Of a DNA stretch of 64,000 nucleotides, positions 36,896-45,533 are shown one piece after another (the first letter of the stretch is position 1; each line of letters starts with the position of its first letter). The stretch is from a bacterium. Its GTDB lineage: Bacteria > Electryoneota > Electryoneia > Electryoneales > Electryoneaceae. A program made the translations under genes and the position numbers. Location: positions 1 to 64,000 of the forward strand of contig JANQEY010000297.1 in NCBI GenBank assembly GCA_028278125.1, written 5' to 3'. The notes beneath the pieces are model-generated. The model was not told the origin of the DNA and did not search any database. It saw only the letters and a list, made by a program, of their open reading frames with translations.

Positions 36896-38368
36896 ATGCA
36901 GCATTTCACTTATAATGATGTTGTTGATTTCAGTCATTTTATTGAATCTGAAACAAATCTCTATAAACTTAATTTTCTTAATTATTACTGGTACTATACG
37001 GTAAAAGAAGAGCTGAATAATTCTACCAGCAAACGTGTTCCCATTGGATTTCCAGGGGAACACAGTTTGATCAGGCAGAAGGATTACAGGAATAAAAAGC
37101 ACCTCCTGGAAAAACCACACGACTTCGTGTTTTTCAGCCGTGCAAAGATGTACCGCGAAAACAGCACTGAAAACGTATTCTATTATGATGTTTTGAAATA
37201 CCTTGAGAACCACGGCAAATCATTTCTCATTATTGAAGAGAGGAATGGTGAACCTTATGACCTTCGCTATTTCGAATCCGAATTTTATTCCCATGTAATT
37301 CCATATGAAGTATTATTTGAAGATTTTAAACCGTTTATTTCTAAATATTATGAACCGGCGATTAATGAATACATTCTTTCTGTTGAGCAGTTATTTTCAA
37401 ATGAACCATTAGAAATAGTACAGCACGAATTCTCAAAACTTCTTTACCAGAAGTATATCCAGCGAAAAACCTTAATTCCGCATATCATTTTTCGCCAGGC
37501 ATTGATGAACAAGCTCCAGGCGAAAGCTTTGTTTGGTGGGATGGGTACCTATCGTTTAGCCGGTTTTGGTGGTCAATTCGCGACAGTTGAAATCGGGCAT
37601 GGATTTCCCGGTATGTATATCTCCAATCCACCACCTCCCTTACCAGGATTAAAAGAGTACCAGGAAAATAATTTCAGGATGGATAAACATTTTATCCTGA
37701 TGCCCTCTCCAATTGAACCGGTTCAGGCTGTTGACAATATCTGTATTGATACAAACAAGCTGAATTATGGGATGCCTGAGCTGAGAAAACATTTGGCAGA
37801 GGAACAGGATTCCGTTAAAACAGTAAAAAACAGGATAAACCTTAATGATAATCAGGTAATTTTACTGGCTACCACCGGTAAAATTGATTATCAATTGTTC
37901 CGAAAACTGGTAGAACATTTATTAGGTGTATTCCCGGATTTTAATATCCTTATCCGGCCGCACCCAAGCTATGAAGATACTTCTGAATCACTAATTGAAG
38001 GTCAGAATATTCAGTATGTTCCATTTGAAAACAAGTTTAATCTTTTCCGAATAGCGGACATTATAATCTCAGTTCCCAGCTCCATTGTAGTTGAAGCACT
38101 CTCCTTTACTGACAACATCATTGTTATTCCGGATAAAAATTTCAGTTCGGAGGAGGGGAGAAAAATACTATATAAACGATATCCCTTCGCCAGGATAGTC
38201 TCGATAGAGAACCTTGATGCAATTTTGGGAATGGCTTGGGAATTATTAGATAATAGAACAACAAAAATTCCCCGTGATCCTGTTAATATCGATTCTGTGC
38301 TGAAGGATTTATTTATTCGCCTTGAGGATGCTGACGTTATCCAGGAATCCCGAGTTTTATACCAATGA
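36896..38368 (+). CDS. GT-B-like surface polysaccharide protein of unknown specificity
   Basis: A protein of 490 residues. I prefer the ATG at 36896 with purine-rich GAAGAG just upstream over an in-frame TTG at 36878. The N-terminal half is not recognisable. Residues about 320-440 look like the C-terminal lobe of a GT-B enzyme: QVILLATTGKIDYQLFRKL, NILIRPHPSYEDTSES, NLFRIADIIISVPSSIVVEA and IIVIPDKNFSSEEG. This resembles CDP-glycerol glycerophosphotransferase and capsule-transferase families. It overlaps the following methyltransferase by four bases. Transfer of a sugar or polyol phosphate is a reasonable guess only. Confidence 0.68.
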   Translation: MQHFTYNDVVDFSHFIESETNLYKLNFLNYYWYYTVKEELNNSTSKRVPIGFPGEHSLIRQKDYRNKKHLLEKPHDFVFFSRAKMYRENSTENVFYYDVLKYLENHGKSFLIIEERNGEPYDLRYFESEFYSHVIPYEVLFEDFKPFISKYYEPAINEYILSVEQLFSNEPLEIVQHEFSKLLYQKYIQRKTLIPHIIFRQALMNKLQAKALFGGMGTYRLAGFGGQFATVEIGHGFPGMYISNPPPPLPGLKEYQENNFRMDKHFILMPSPIEPVQAVDNICIDTNKLNYGMPELRKHLAEEQDSVKTVKNRINLNDNQVILLATTGKIDYQLFRKLVEHLLGVFPDFNILIRPHPSYEDTSESLIEGQNIQYVPFENKFNLFRIADIIISVPSSIVVEALSFTDNIIVIPDKNFSSEEGRKILYKRYPFARIVSIENLDAILGMAWELLDNRTTKIPRDPVNIDSVLKDLFIRLEDADVIQESRVLYQ

Positions 38369-39405
38369 AAACCAGTTATTCAAAATCAATCGACGAGGTT
38401 CTCAAGGAACGTGCGGACCTGGAAGCTCGTGAAGATGAAATCCTTCAACGCCAACAACAGCTTGTTGAAAAAGTAAAGTCTTTCCCCCAGCGTGTAAACT
38501 GTATCCTGTGTAATAACAAAATCGAAGCGGCAGAAACTTTTTCTCATCGAGGACAGGAATTTTTAGTCTGTAGAACTTGTGGCCATATTCAGACAGTGAC
38601 TTGCCCACCTGAACAATTCCCATCTCCAGATGATACAGAATTAAGTTTCAGTAAGATTTATCCTGAATTGTCCAAAGAGGAATTTCAAGATCGCAGAGAC
38701 AGGATTTATACCCCGAAACTGGACTGGTTTTTCGAATGTGCTGTTGAAAGTGGAATCAGCAAAAAATCTATACTGGAACGATCCTGGCTAGACCTTGGGT
38801 GTGGGTCGGGATACCTGGTGAGTGCCGTTCAGGAAGCGGGAATCGCAAATGTCCAGGGTGCGGAATCAGATAAAATACTTGCGGAACGGGCGAATGTTCA
38901 TTTAGATAACGATCCAATAAAACTTTGGCCTGGGAATCTCACGGACGCAGTTTCAGAATCTGAGGCATCGATTTTCAGCGCTATTTTTGTCCTCGAACAT
39001 ATTTCAGATGTGAATGATCTAGTGCAAACCCTGTCTAAAAAACCTGCTGGGACACTGTTTTTCTTTTCCGTACCTGTATTCAGCTTCGCTTGTGTTGTGG
39101 ATAACGTATTCGAAAACAGGTTTGCCAGGGTATTCGACGGTGCAGTCCATACCCAGATGTTTACTGAACAATCGATTGACTACATGCTCGATTTGGGAAA
39201 GATGGAGAAGATTGGTGAATGGATATTCGGTTCTGATGTAGCTGACCTTTTCGGATATATGATTAAAACTGCAAGAAACAACTTTCAGTCTGGGCTATTC
39301 GATGAGATCGAATCTAAACTCCATAAATTAATTGATCCTGTCCAGCAGGTCGTTGATAAAGCGCACTTTGCCGATTCAAAACATATCCTTGCTGTCCGGA
39401 AATAA
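38365..39405 (+). CDS. SAM-dependent methyltransferase with N-terminal zinc knuckle
   Basis: A 346-residue protein with a coiled N-terminus and a Cys4 zinc knuckle (Cys46, Cys49, Cys69, Cys72 in CILC and CRTCG). A class I methyltransferase domain follows (motif I LDLGCGSGYL at about 142-151, then EHISDVNDL). This combination is common in sugar C- or O-methyltransferases of the TylF/NovU and Methyltransf_13 types found in polysaccharide clusters. It overlaps the upstream gene by four bases (ATGA). The target is probably an activated sugar or a glycan end. Confidence 0.85.
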   Translation: MKTSYSKSIDEVLKERADLEAREDEILQRQQQLVEKVKSFPQRVNCILCNNKIEAAETFSHRGQEFLVCRTCGHIQTVTCPPEQFPSPDDTELSFSKIYPELSKEEFQDRRDRIYTPKLDWFFECAVESGISKKSILERSWLDLGCGSGYLVSAVQEAGIANVQGAESDKILAERANVHLDNDPIKLWPGNLTDAVSESEASIFSAIFVLEHISDVNDLVQTLSKKPAGTLFFFSVPVFSFACVVDNVFENRFARVFDGAVHTQMFTEQSIDYMLDLGKMEKIGEWIFGSDVADLFGYMIKTARNNFQSGLFDEIESKLHKLIDPVQQVVDKAHFADSKHILAVRK

Positions 39406-39492
39406 AATTAGCTGATAGATCTATTATAAGATTATAACATTCGATGAGTGAACAGGTTCTCAACAAACTTTTAATTACGGAGTTTAAATAGA

Positions 39493-40266
39493 GTGGTAGA
39501 GAGTAGTTATAAAAATTCGAGTGATACTGGTTTGGTGATCAAGCTTCAGACCCAAATGAGGTCTGGTACTCATTTTATGCTGAATGCTCTAAGCCGGGTG
39601 TACCATTTGAAACCGGCCATTATCAACAGGGACGGCGGTTTTAACTATGTTGATAAAAACAGGTTGGCTAAAGGGTTATATAAGCACGACAACAAGTCAT
39701 ATCCCACCAATAATGGGACGGTACTGCAGTACCATTTTTACCACAAAGTAAATCCCGATCTCCATCTTGAGGATGCTAAACTCATTAATCTCATTGGTTA
39801 TCCATTTGATACTTACTATTCAGACGGATTGATTTATTCCACTGAAAATTATACGGTTGCTCCAACGCGGCAACATCAGGATTACAAGGATTACAAGCTG
39901 AAATTTGGATCCCCGGAATGGTTGAAACTCGAAGAAAGAATGATTCAGAACGCTGAATGGCTGGAATCTTTGGAAAATACCAATGAAGGATTAACCATCA
40001 AGTATGAAGACCTGTTCCTGGATAACCGTAATATTCTTAATCAAATCGAGGAATATCTTGGTCCTTTTAAGGAAGAATTCCCGGAAGCCGTAAAAAATCC
40101 GGAACGAGTTTTCTGGACAGATAATTACCGTGAAAAATTTGATGATCACGCTATAAAAAACCTGACTGCCATCTTTCGATCAAGTATCTCAAAGTTTTAC
40201 CCTGAAAAATTGGATAGTCTCTCGACAAGGAATAACTCAATCGAACAGGAAAGAATCAGTGTCTGA
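39493..40266 (+). CDS. Sulfotransferase-family protein
   Basis: A 257-residue soluble protein starting with GTG, with GGAG ten bases upstream. The motif KLQTQMRSGTHFMLNAL (residues 17-33) is a 5'-phosphosulfate-binding loop as in PAPS sulfotransferases (RSGT at 23-26). TIKYEDLFLDN resembles the conserved KYEDL near the 3'-phosphate site, and an arginine-rich middle is present. It would transfer sulfate from PAPS to a carbohydrate hydroxyl or amine. It overlaps the next gene by eight bases, and its place in the glycan locus fits sulfation of the surface polymer. Confidence 0.8.
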   Translation: MVESSYKNSSDTGLVIKLQTQMRSGTHFMLNALSRVYHLKPAIINRDGGFNYVDKNRLAKGLYKHDNKSYPTNNGTVLQYHFYHKVNPDLHLEDAKLINLIGYPFDTYYSDGLIYSTENYTVAPTRQHQDYKDYKLKFGSPEWLKLEERMIQNAEWLESLENTNEGLTIKYEDLFLDNRNILNQIEEYLGPFKEEFPEAVKNPERVFWTDNYREKFDDHAIKNLTAIFRSSISKFYPEKLDSLSTRNNSIEQERISV

Positions 40267-41305
40267 ACGTGAAAAAATTCTACAACTTACCGATGAATAT
40301 TGCGAATTGATCTCAGAACTACCGTCTGACGGTATATATGGGACCATAAAAGTTATGACTTCGCTTTTCATATTCGAAACCCAGGCAGGTATCCTATCTA
40401 ATTTGAATAAAGATCCCTATAAACCATTATCAGAATGTTTAAGTGAACAAATCAGAATAATCAAGCATCTTGATCAGTATAGTTCCCTGTTTATTGGAAA
40501 TTATGAAGTTTCGGAACTTGAAAAGGAAGCCCACGAAACCACAAAAGATCTTTTTGAGGAAGCGTGGGGAGTATATGACCAGAATACCTATGACCATTCT
40601 GTTCAATTGATTCACGGCAGGTTGAAAGCCAACGGTTTTGATGAAGCTTTCTTTGAAGGTAAAGATTGTTTTGATGGGGGATGCGGGACAGGCAGGTTTG
40701 CGATTGCCATGGCTCAACTTGGCGCTGAATCAGTGACTGCAGTGGATTTTGGCGGAAAAAGCCTGGAGTTCGCTGCTCAAAAAGCTCATGAGTATGGATT
40801 GAATAATATCAGCTTTGTAGAACATGATGTGACTGATCTATCACGGTGGCAAGATGGATCGTTTGATTTTGTCGCTTCCCAGGGTGTTTTACATCATACG
40901 ATTGAGGCTGAACGTGGTATCCTCGAACATTTTCGTGTAACAAAAAGCGGAGGAGTTTTCTGGCTATACCTCTATGGCGTGGGTGGTTTCTATTGGGAAG
41001 TCTACGATAAACTGAGGGAACAACTCCGGGAAGTTGGACACAATCAGGCAAAAAGAATCCTGGGGGATTTTAAAGTTCGCCATGGAGCCATTTATAGTTT
41101 CCTCGATAATTGCCTCACACCCATCAGGAAATATTTTTCCATTGACCAGGTACTTAACCTTTTAAAGCAGGCCGGGGATTTCGAGTATAAACTTCTCAAG
41201 GGAATCAGTGATGTCGATGATGTCCAACGGCAGCTGGATTCGAAATATGGTAGGGATATTCTTGGTCCTGATGGGGAGATTAGGTTGCAAATACACAGGA
41301 AGTAG
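40259..41305 (+). CDS. Class I SAM-dependent methyltransferase
   Basis: A 348-residue protein starting with GTG within the end of the sulfotransferase gene. Motif I is CFDGGCGTGRFAIAM (about 137-151), with TAVDFGGKSLEFA, FDFVASQGVLHHT and SGGVFWLYLYGVGG following, as in UbiE/Methyltransf_11 type enzymes. The N-terminal 100 residues are helical without a recognised domain. Probably the last gene of the glycan operon, methylating a sugar or lipid-linked intermediate. Confidence 0.82.
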   Translation: MSEREKILQLTDEYCELISELPSDGIYGTIKVMTSLFIFETQAGILSNLNKDPYKPLSECLSEQIRIIKHLDQYSSLFIGNYEVSELEKEAHETTKDLFEEAWGVYDQNTYDHSVQLIHGRLKANGFDEAFFEGKDCFDGGCGTGRFAIAMAQLGAESVTAVDFGGKSLEFAAQKAHEYGLNNISFVEHDVTDLSRWQDGSFDFVASQGVLHHTIEAERGILEHFRVTKSGGVFWLYLYGVGGFYWEVYDKLREQLREVGHNQAKRILGDFKVRHGAIYSFLDNCLTPIRKYFSIDQVLNLLKQAGDFEYKLLKGISDVDDVQRQLDSKYGRDILGPDGEIRLQIHRK

Positions 41306-41330
41306 TCGTCTTCATATATTTATAAAAAGT

Positions 41331-41366
41331 TGTCATCCCAGACTTGATCTGGGATCCAGTGTCTTT
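41331..41366. repeat. Palindromic intergenic repeat, intact copy
   Basis: TGTCATCCCAGACTTGATCT continues into GGGATCCAGTGTCTTT. The core is a perfect 8-base inverted repeat (41335-41342 with 41348-41355) around CTTGA. The same GTCAT-palindrome-TCCAG(T/C)GTCTTT pattern occurs again at 60725-60799. The compensating core changes (CCCAGA/TCTGGG here, TTCCGGA/TCCGGAA there) suggest selection for a hairpin. Confidence 0.72.
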
Positions 41367-41383
41367 GGTTTTAAGGAATTAAA

Positions 41384-41414
41384 CAATAAAACCCTGTTAG
41401 ACTGGCTAACAGGG
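41384..41414 (-). terminator. Terminator of the dnaX-ybaB transcript
   Basis: CCCTGTTAG (41392-41400) pairs perfectly with CTAACAGGG (41406-41414). On the minus strand the stem is followed by TTTTATTGTTT. It lies between two convergent genes, so it may also stop plus-strand transcription weakly. Confidence 0.85.
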
Positions 41415-41450
41415 GCAATTTATATAAATCAGAATCCAAAATAATTCTGT

Positions 41451-41789
41451 CTACATTCCCGGCAGATTCATTCCCGGGGGAAGCATTGAAGCAAGGGGTC
41501 CTGTTGCCTTGGACATATGTTCGGCGGCGGCTTCGCCAGCTTTGTGCAACGCTTCATTAACCGCGGCAATAACCAAGTCTTCCAGCATCTCGATGTCGTC
41601 CGGATCAACCGCATCCGGGTTTATTTTCAATTCCAGTACTTCGTTTTTACCGTTAGCTTTAACTGTAACCATACCACCACCTGCGGTGGCTTCAACTTCA
41701 AGGTTACCGGCTTCTTCCTGGGCTTTCATAACCTGATCCTGCATCTTCTGGATCTGTTTCATCATGCCGCCCATTGGTCCACCTTTCAT
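41451..41789 (-). CDS. ybaB: YbaB/EbfC family nucleoid-associated protein
   Basis: A 112-residue small DNA-binding protein with AGGAG six bases before the ATG. The YbaB fold is seen in [36 protein letters not shown] and [18 protein letters not shown]. Ends are rich in Gly, Met and Pro, as in many relatives. It lies 48 bases downstream of dnaX, and dnaX-ybaB order is widely conserved in bacteria. Confidence 0.95.
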   Translation of the reverse strand: MKGGPMGGMMKQIQKMQDQVMKAQEEAGNLEVEATAGGGMVTVKANGKNEVLELKINPDAVDPDDIEMLEDLVIAAVNEALHKAGEAAAEHMSKATGPLASMLPPGMNLPGM

Positions 41790-41837
41790 GTTTTTCTCCT
41801 TTTATCTGTTATTTCTATATTTGTCCAGTTGTAATGT

Positions 41838-43685
41838 TTACTTTTTGAATTTCAGGTCGAACCTTTCAACCATCTCTTTCCAGACAGGACGATCCTCCAG
41901 CAGGTGTTTAAATGTTTCCTGCTTTGCTTCATTTTGTGATTTCCTTTTTGGAGGACGAAGTTCATCAGGAATATCGCCAATACGGAAGGTTATTTTAACA
42001 GGTACACCGTAAATTTTCCTGAAAGCAGAGCTTATCTCACCCGGATGTTTTCGAACCGTCTCATAGTGGAAATTGCCATTTTTCTCAAATGAAATCTCGA
42101 GCGTTCCCTCATCATATCTTGTCGGTGCCCCAGCCTCAAGATGTAATCCAAGTGAATAACTTTTCATGTTGACCGTATTACACAGGTTCAGCCAATCTTC
42201 CCTGATCAAAGACAATTGAGGTTCTGCTACCTTCTCACCGGTATCCGGTTCTGAATTGATATCTTCATCAAGGTCATTGTCTTCAATTGTTTGTTCAGTA
42301 AAAGTTTCCTGTTTTTTTTCTTCGGTTTCGATCACCTGTTCAGGATTCGAAAATTCAACGGGTTCAGCAGGTGAAGACAATTCTTCTGGTGTTTCTGGAG
42401 TTGATGGTTCTGGTGTTATCGGTTCTTGCAGGGGAATAACAGCTTCGGTTTGCTCAGTGATTGGTGGTTCTTCAAGAGTTTCAGCTGGAACAGGTTCAGT
42501 CTTACTCAAGTTTTTTTTTTGCTCGCCATATGGAGCAGGTTTTACTCCAAGCTGTTCGAGCAGGATGCCGAGGTTTATGGCACGATCCATATTCGCCAGC
42601 TTGACCATAAACAGTTCTAGACGCAGTTCTGGATCAATAGCCTCACGTAATAGGTCGGTCGTCTCAGCAGCCCAGTCACCCATATGGATAAAATCTTCGT
42701 CGCTGTGCTTTTGTGCCGCTTCTAAATACATCTCTTTATAGTGATCCGGAACTTCGAGATTCGTCACATCACCACCTGCTTTAATATATAGCAGGTTTAA
42801 AACATGACGTTGAAAACCGTGCAGGAATTCCCGTGAATCATGTCCACCGTGGGTAATTGTCTCGGTCAATTCCAGTGCGGCGCCAATATCTCCGGATGCT
42901 GCAATATCTGTGGTTTTGAAATAGATGTCTGTATCTATCAGTCCCAACGCCTGGCGGACGACATCACCGGTGATGGGATCATCACCCTGGTAGGCAACTA
43001 GCTGATCGAGAATCGATAACGCATCCCTTAAAGCCCCTGCCGCTTTAACAGCAATCGAGATTGTCGCGTCCTGGTCAACTTTCAGGTTATCACCGTCGAT
43101 AATCTTCTGGAGTTGAAGCCGAATATCTTTAACCGGGATCCGTTTAAAATCAAATCTCTGGCAACGTGATAAAACTGTCGCCGGTACCTTGTGAATTTCG
43201 GTTGTCGCGAATATAAACATCGCGTGTTCCGGCGGTTCTTCCAGCGTTTTCAGGAGGGCATTAAACGCCGGGCCGGACAACATATGAACTTCATCGATGA
43301 TATATACTTTTTTCGGGAAGGATGAGGGCGCGAATTTTATGTTTTCACGTAATGTCCGCACATCTTCAACCCTGTTATTCGAAGCTCCGTCAATTTCTAT
43401 AACGTCAAGTGCGCTGCCGCTGGTGATATCTTTACACGAGGGGCATTCGTTGCATGGTTCAAGAAATCCGTCCACATTCGGTTTCAAGTTTGGACAATTA
43501 ACAGCTTTCGCGAGGAGGCGGGCGCATGTGGTTTTTCCGATACCACGGGCACCGGTAAATATATAGGCATGAGCAACACGGTTTAGTTTGATCGCCTGCT
43601 GAAGAGTATGTGTCACATGTTCCTGACCGATCACTTCATTAAATGTCTGCGGACGCCAACGTCTTGCCATTACCAGGTATGACAC
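41838..43685 (-). CDS. dnaX: DNA polymerase III subunit gamma/tau
   Basis: A 615-residue clamp-loader ATPase (tau). The start is GTG at 43685 with GGAGG four bases upstream; the ATG at 43670 is too far from it. Walker A GARGIGKTT spans about 45-53, the zinc module uses Cys64, Cys78, Cys81 and Cys84, Walker B is DEVH (131-134) and the sensor SRC lies at 173-175. Domains I-III end near residue 385. A Pro/Glu/Thr-rich linker (about 395-470) and the tau-specific C-terminal domain follow. At codons 389-392 the message carries a run of ten A (42511-42520). A shift to either other frame meets a stop within a few codons, predicting a short gamma form of about 392-394 residues. Confidence 0.96.
   Translation of the reverse strand: MSYLVMARRWRPQTFNEVIGQEHVTHTLQQAIKLNRVAHAYIFTGARGIGKTTCARLLAKAVNCPNLKPNVDGFLEPCNECPSCKDITSGSALDVIEIDGASNNRVEDVRTLRENIKFAPSSFPKKVYIIDEVHMLSGPAFNALLKTLEEPPEHAMFIFATTEIHKVPATVLSRCQRFDFKRIPVKDIRLQLQKIIDGDNLKVDQDATISIAVKAAGALRDALSILDQLVAYQGDDPITGDVVRQALGLIDTDIYFKTTDIAASGDIGAALELTETITHGGHDSREFLHGFQRHVLNLLYIKAGGDVTNLEVPDHYKEMYLEAAQKHSDEDFIHMGDWAAETTDLLREAIDPELRLELFMVKLANMDRAINLGILLEQLGVKPAPYGEQKKNLSKTEPVPAETLEEPPITEQTEAVIPLQEPITPEPSTPETPEELSSPAEPVEFSNPEQVIETEEKKQETFTEQTIEDNDLDEDINSEPDTGEKVAEPQLSLIREDWLNLCNTVNMKSYSLGLHLEAGAPTRYDEGTLEISFEKNGNFHYETVRKHPGEISSAFRKIYGVPVKITFRIGDIPDELRPPKRKSQNEAKQETFKHLLEDRPVWKEMVERFDLKFKK
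42511..42520 (-). promoter_or_regulatory. dnaX: Poly(A) slippage site predicted to generate the gamma subunit
   Basis: The coding strand reads GAGC, then ten A, then CTTGAGTAAG. In frame this is Gln-Lys-Lys-Asn-Leu-Ser. With one extra base it becomes Lys-Lys-Lys-Leu-Glu-stop (TAA); with one base fewer it reaches TGA after Lys-Lys-Thr. The break point is just after domain III, where E. coli and Thermus thermophilus make gamma by ribosomal frameshifting and transcriptional slippage respectively. Confidence 0.72.
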
Positions 43686-44030
43686 AAAACCTCCATCAAT
43701 GAAGAAATACAGATAATATGGAAAAACCTATACAAAGAATCTATCTCGATCATCCAGTCTACCAAGGATCTGAATATAATTTCACAACTACCAATCAGCA
43801 AACCTTTAGGAAAATCGAAAATAGATCGAAAACCATTAAACAATTAAAGTGCTATTAATCATTATTCAAAGTGAAATTGCAGGCTCTCGAGTTTGAATTT
43901 GGAATATAATCGGTTTTTGGAAACAACGCCGCAAAATTATATATTCACTGTTCGAATTAATTTAATCTTAATTATTTAGATTTTACAATGCGTTTGTGTA
44001 ATGGTTTGAGTGGAAGGGCAGGAGTTTGAG
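43686..44030. other. Divergent intergenic region between dnaX and a response regulator
   Basis: This AT-rich region of 345 bases separates the dnaX start from the response-regulator start. It holds the two ribosome binding sites at its ends. No hairpin, repeat or open frame stood out, and promoters could not be placed with confidence. Confidence 0.4.
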
Positions 44031-44606
44031 ATGAAAATTCTGGTAGTTGACGATTCACGTACAATGCGAAGAACTATCAAAAATATCCTGTTATCAGGTG
44101 GTTATGATAATATCGCCGAAGCAAATAATGGCATTGAAGCACTTGATTCCCTGGAAGATGTTGACCTTGTCCTACTGGACTGGACAATGCCTTTAATGGA
44201 TGGACTGACCTGTACAAAAGAAATCAGGAAGATGTTTTCCAAGGATTTACCTATAATAATGGTGACCGCCCAGGGATCGCAGGAAGAAGTTGTTAAGGCA
44301 ATGAAATTTGGCGTTAACGACTACATTATCAAACCTGTTACCCAGAACGTTTTACTGCATAAAATAGAGCTTGTAACTCATCATCAAACCACTCATACTC
44401 CGGGAAACAGGCTGTTTACTCTCACACCCACGGTAAACCAGGTAATCAACAGACTCGCTGATACACTTGATAAAGAAGGAATAGAATCCAGGAATGCCAG
44501 TAAACTGGTCAGGTACTGTGTTTTGAATCTATGCAGAAGTACTAATGAAGAGGATATTCATAAAGCTGTCGAACAAATTCGAAATGATGACGCCTGGAAG
44601 GCTGTT
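44031..44606 (+). CDS. CheY-like response regulator with short C-terminal extension
   Basis: A predicted protein of 192 residues; the stop codon ends at 44609 (the range given here stops one codon early). I chose the ATG at 44031, with AGGAG six bases upstream, over a GTG at 44010. The receiver domain (1-122) has the acidic pair Asp7-Asp8, phosphoacceptor Asp50 in LLDWTMP, Thr79 and Lys101 (KPV), so it should be phosphorylatable. The 70-residue C-terminal part (LTPTVNQVINRLADTLDKEG...) is helical and lacks a recognisable DNA-binding or enzymatic domain. No histidine kinase is encoded nearby. It may act by protein contact, as CheY does. Confidence 0.87.
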
Positions 44607-44631
44607 TAATTTAATGAGGTGACAATTGTTG

Positions 44632-45477
44632 TTATTCTAAAGCCTTTCTTAAGTCGAACTCAGCGTTGTGTAAAATATCCATTGCTTGTTCAATATTTAC
44701 GCCTTTTGATTCCATAATTATTTTTATCATTCGTGCTTTCAGCTTATCAGAATTCGGCTGCAGGTCTACCATCAGGTTTCCCTTTACACGTCCCAGTTTT
44801 ACCATTGTCCCAGTGCTGATCATTGTCAACGCCATCTTTGTAGCCAGACCAGCTTTCATCCTGGTAGAGCCCGTGATAACCTCCGGTCCGACTTCCAGGG
44901 AGATCAACGTATTCAAATCGTCAGATTTTTTAATTTTATTGCAGCATAGGAGACCGGTCCAGGCGCCGATTAAATCAGCCTTCTTAAGAATCGTCCTGAC
45001 ATATGGTGTATTCCCCCTGGCGCTTATTCCCAGCACAGTATCCTTTGACGAGATATTGAACTTCTCAAAGTCAATCTCTGCCTGTTCAACATCATCTTCG
45101 GAGCCCTCCTGGGCGTATTTCAGGGCTAGATCTCCACCAGCGATCATTCCGACAACCCAGTCCGGGGGTACACCGTAGGTTGGTGGGCATTCCGCAGCAT
45201 CGAGAACTCCAAGCCGTCCTGAAGTCCCAGCTCCCACATAAACCAGGCGACTGCCGGATTTAATGGATCTGACAGCCGATTCAACTACTTCACCAATCTG
45301 TGGGATGGCTTTTCTGACTACCTGAGGGACTGTTTTATCTTCACTATGAATCAGTTCAAGCAATGAATGAGTATCCAGGGAATCGATATCTTTACTGGCA
45401 GGATTCTTTTGTTCAGTTGTCAGCTCCTGGATTTCTTTTAGCGTTTCCAGGATTTTGTCGTTCTCGTTTGCGGTCAT
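44632..45477 (-). CDS. murQ: N-acetylmuramic acid 6-phosphate etherase
   Basis: A 281-residue SIS-domain lyase that cleaves the lactyl ether of MurNAc-6-phosphate in peptidoglycan recycling. Family motifs are intact: VYVGAGTSGRLGVLDAAECPPT with catalytic Glu96, EGSEDD with Glu127, and EVGPEVITGSTRMKAG. The length is slightly below the usual 300. It lies 56 bases downstream of the secreted M1 aminopeptidase gene and may share its transcript. No MurNAc transporter or kinase is seen in the window. Confidence 0.94.
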   Translation of the reverse strand: MTANENDKILETLKEIQELTTEQKNPASKDIDSLDTHSLLELIHSEDKTVPQVVRKAIPQIGEVVESAVRSIKSGSRLVYVGAGTSGRLGVLDAAECPPTYGVPPDWVVGMIAGGDLALKYAQEGSEDDVEQAEIDFEKFNISSKDTVLGISARGNTPYVRTILKKADLIGAWTGLLCCNKIKKSDDLNTLISLEVGPEVITGSTRMKAGLATKMALTMISTGTMVKLGRVKGNLMVDLQPNSDKLKARMIKIIMESKGVNIEQAMDILHNAEFDLRKALE

Positions 45478-45533
45478 CTGAATTTCATGTCCAGTGAAAT
45501 TTCATGGATCTGTGTTTTGATTTTCCCGGTCAA

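Noticed and set aside
42256..42741. 161-codon open frame on the plus strand inside dnaX
   Set aside because: It is antisense to the Pro/Glu-rich part of dnaX, is serine-rich as expected from complementing that bias, and has no ribosome binding site or recognisable domain.
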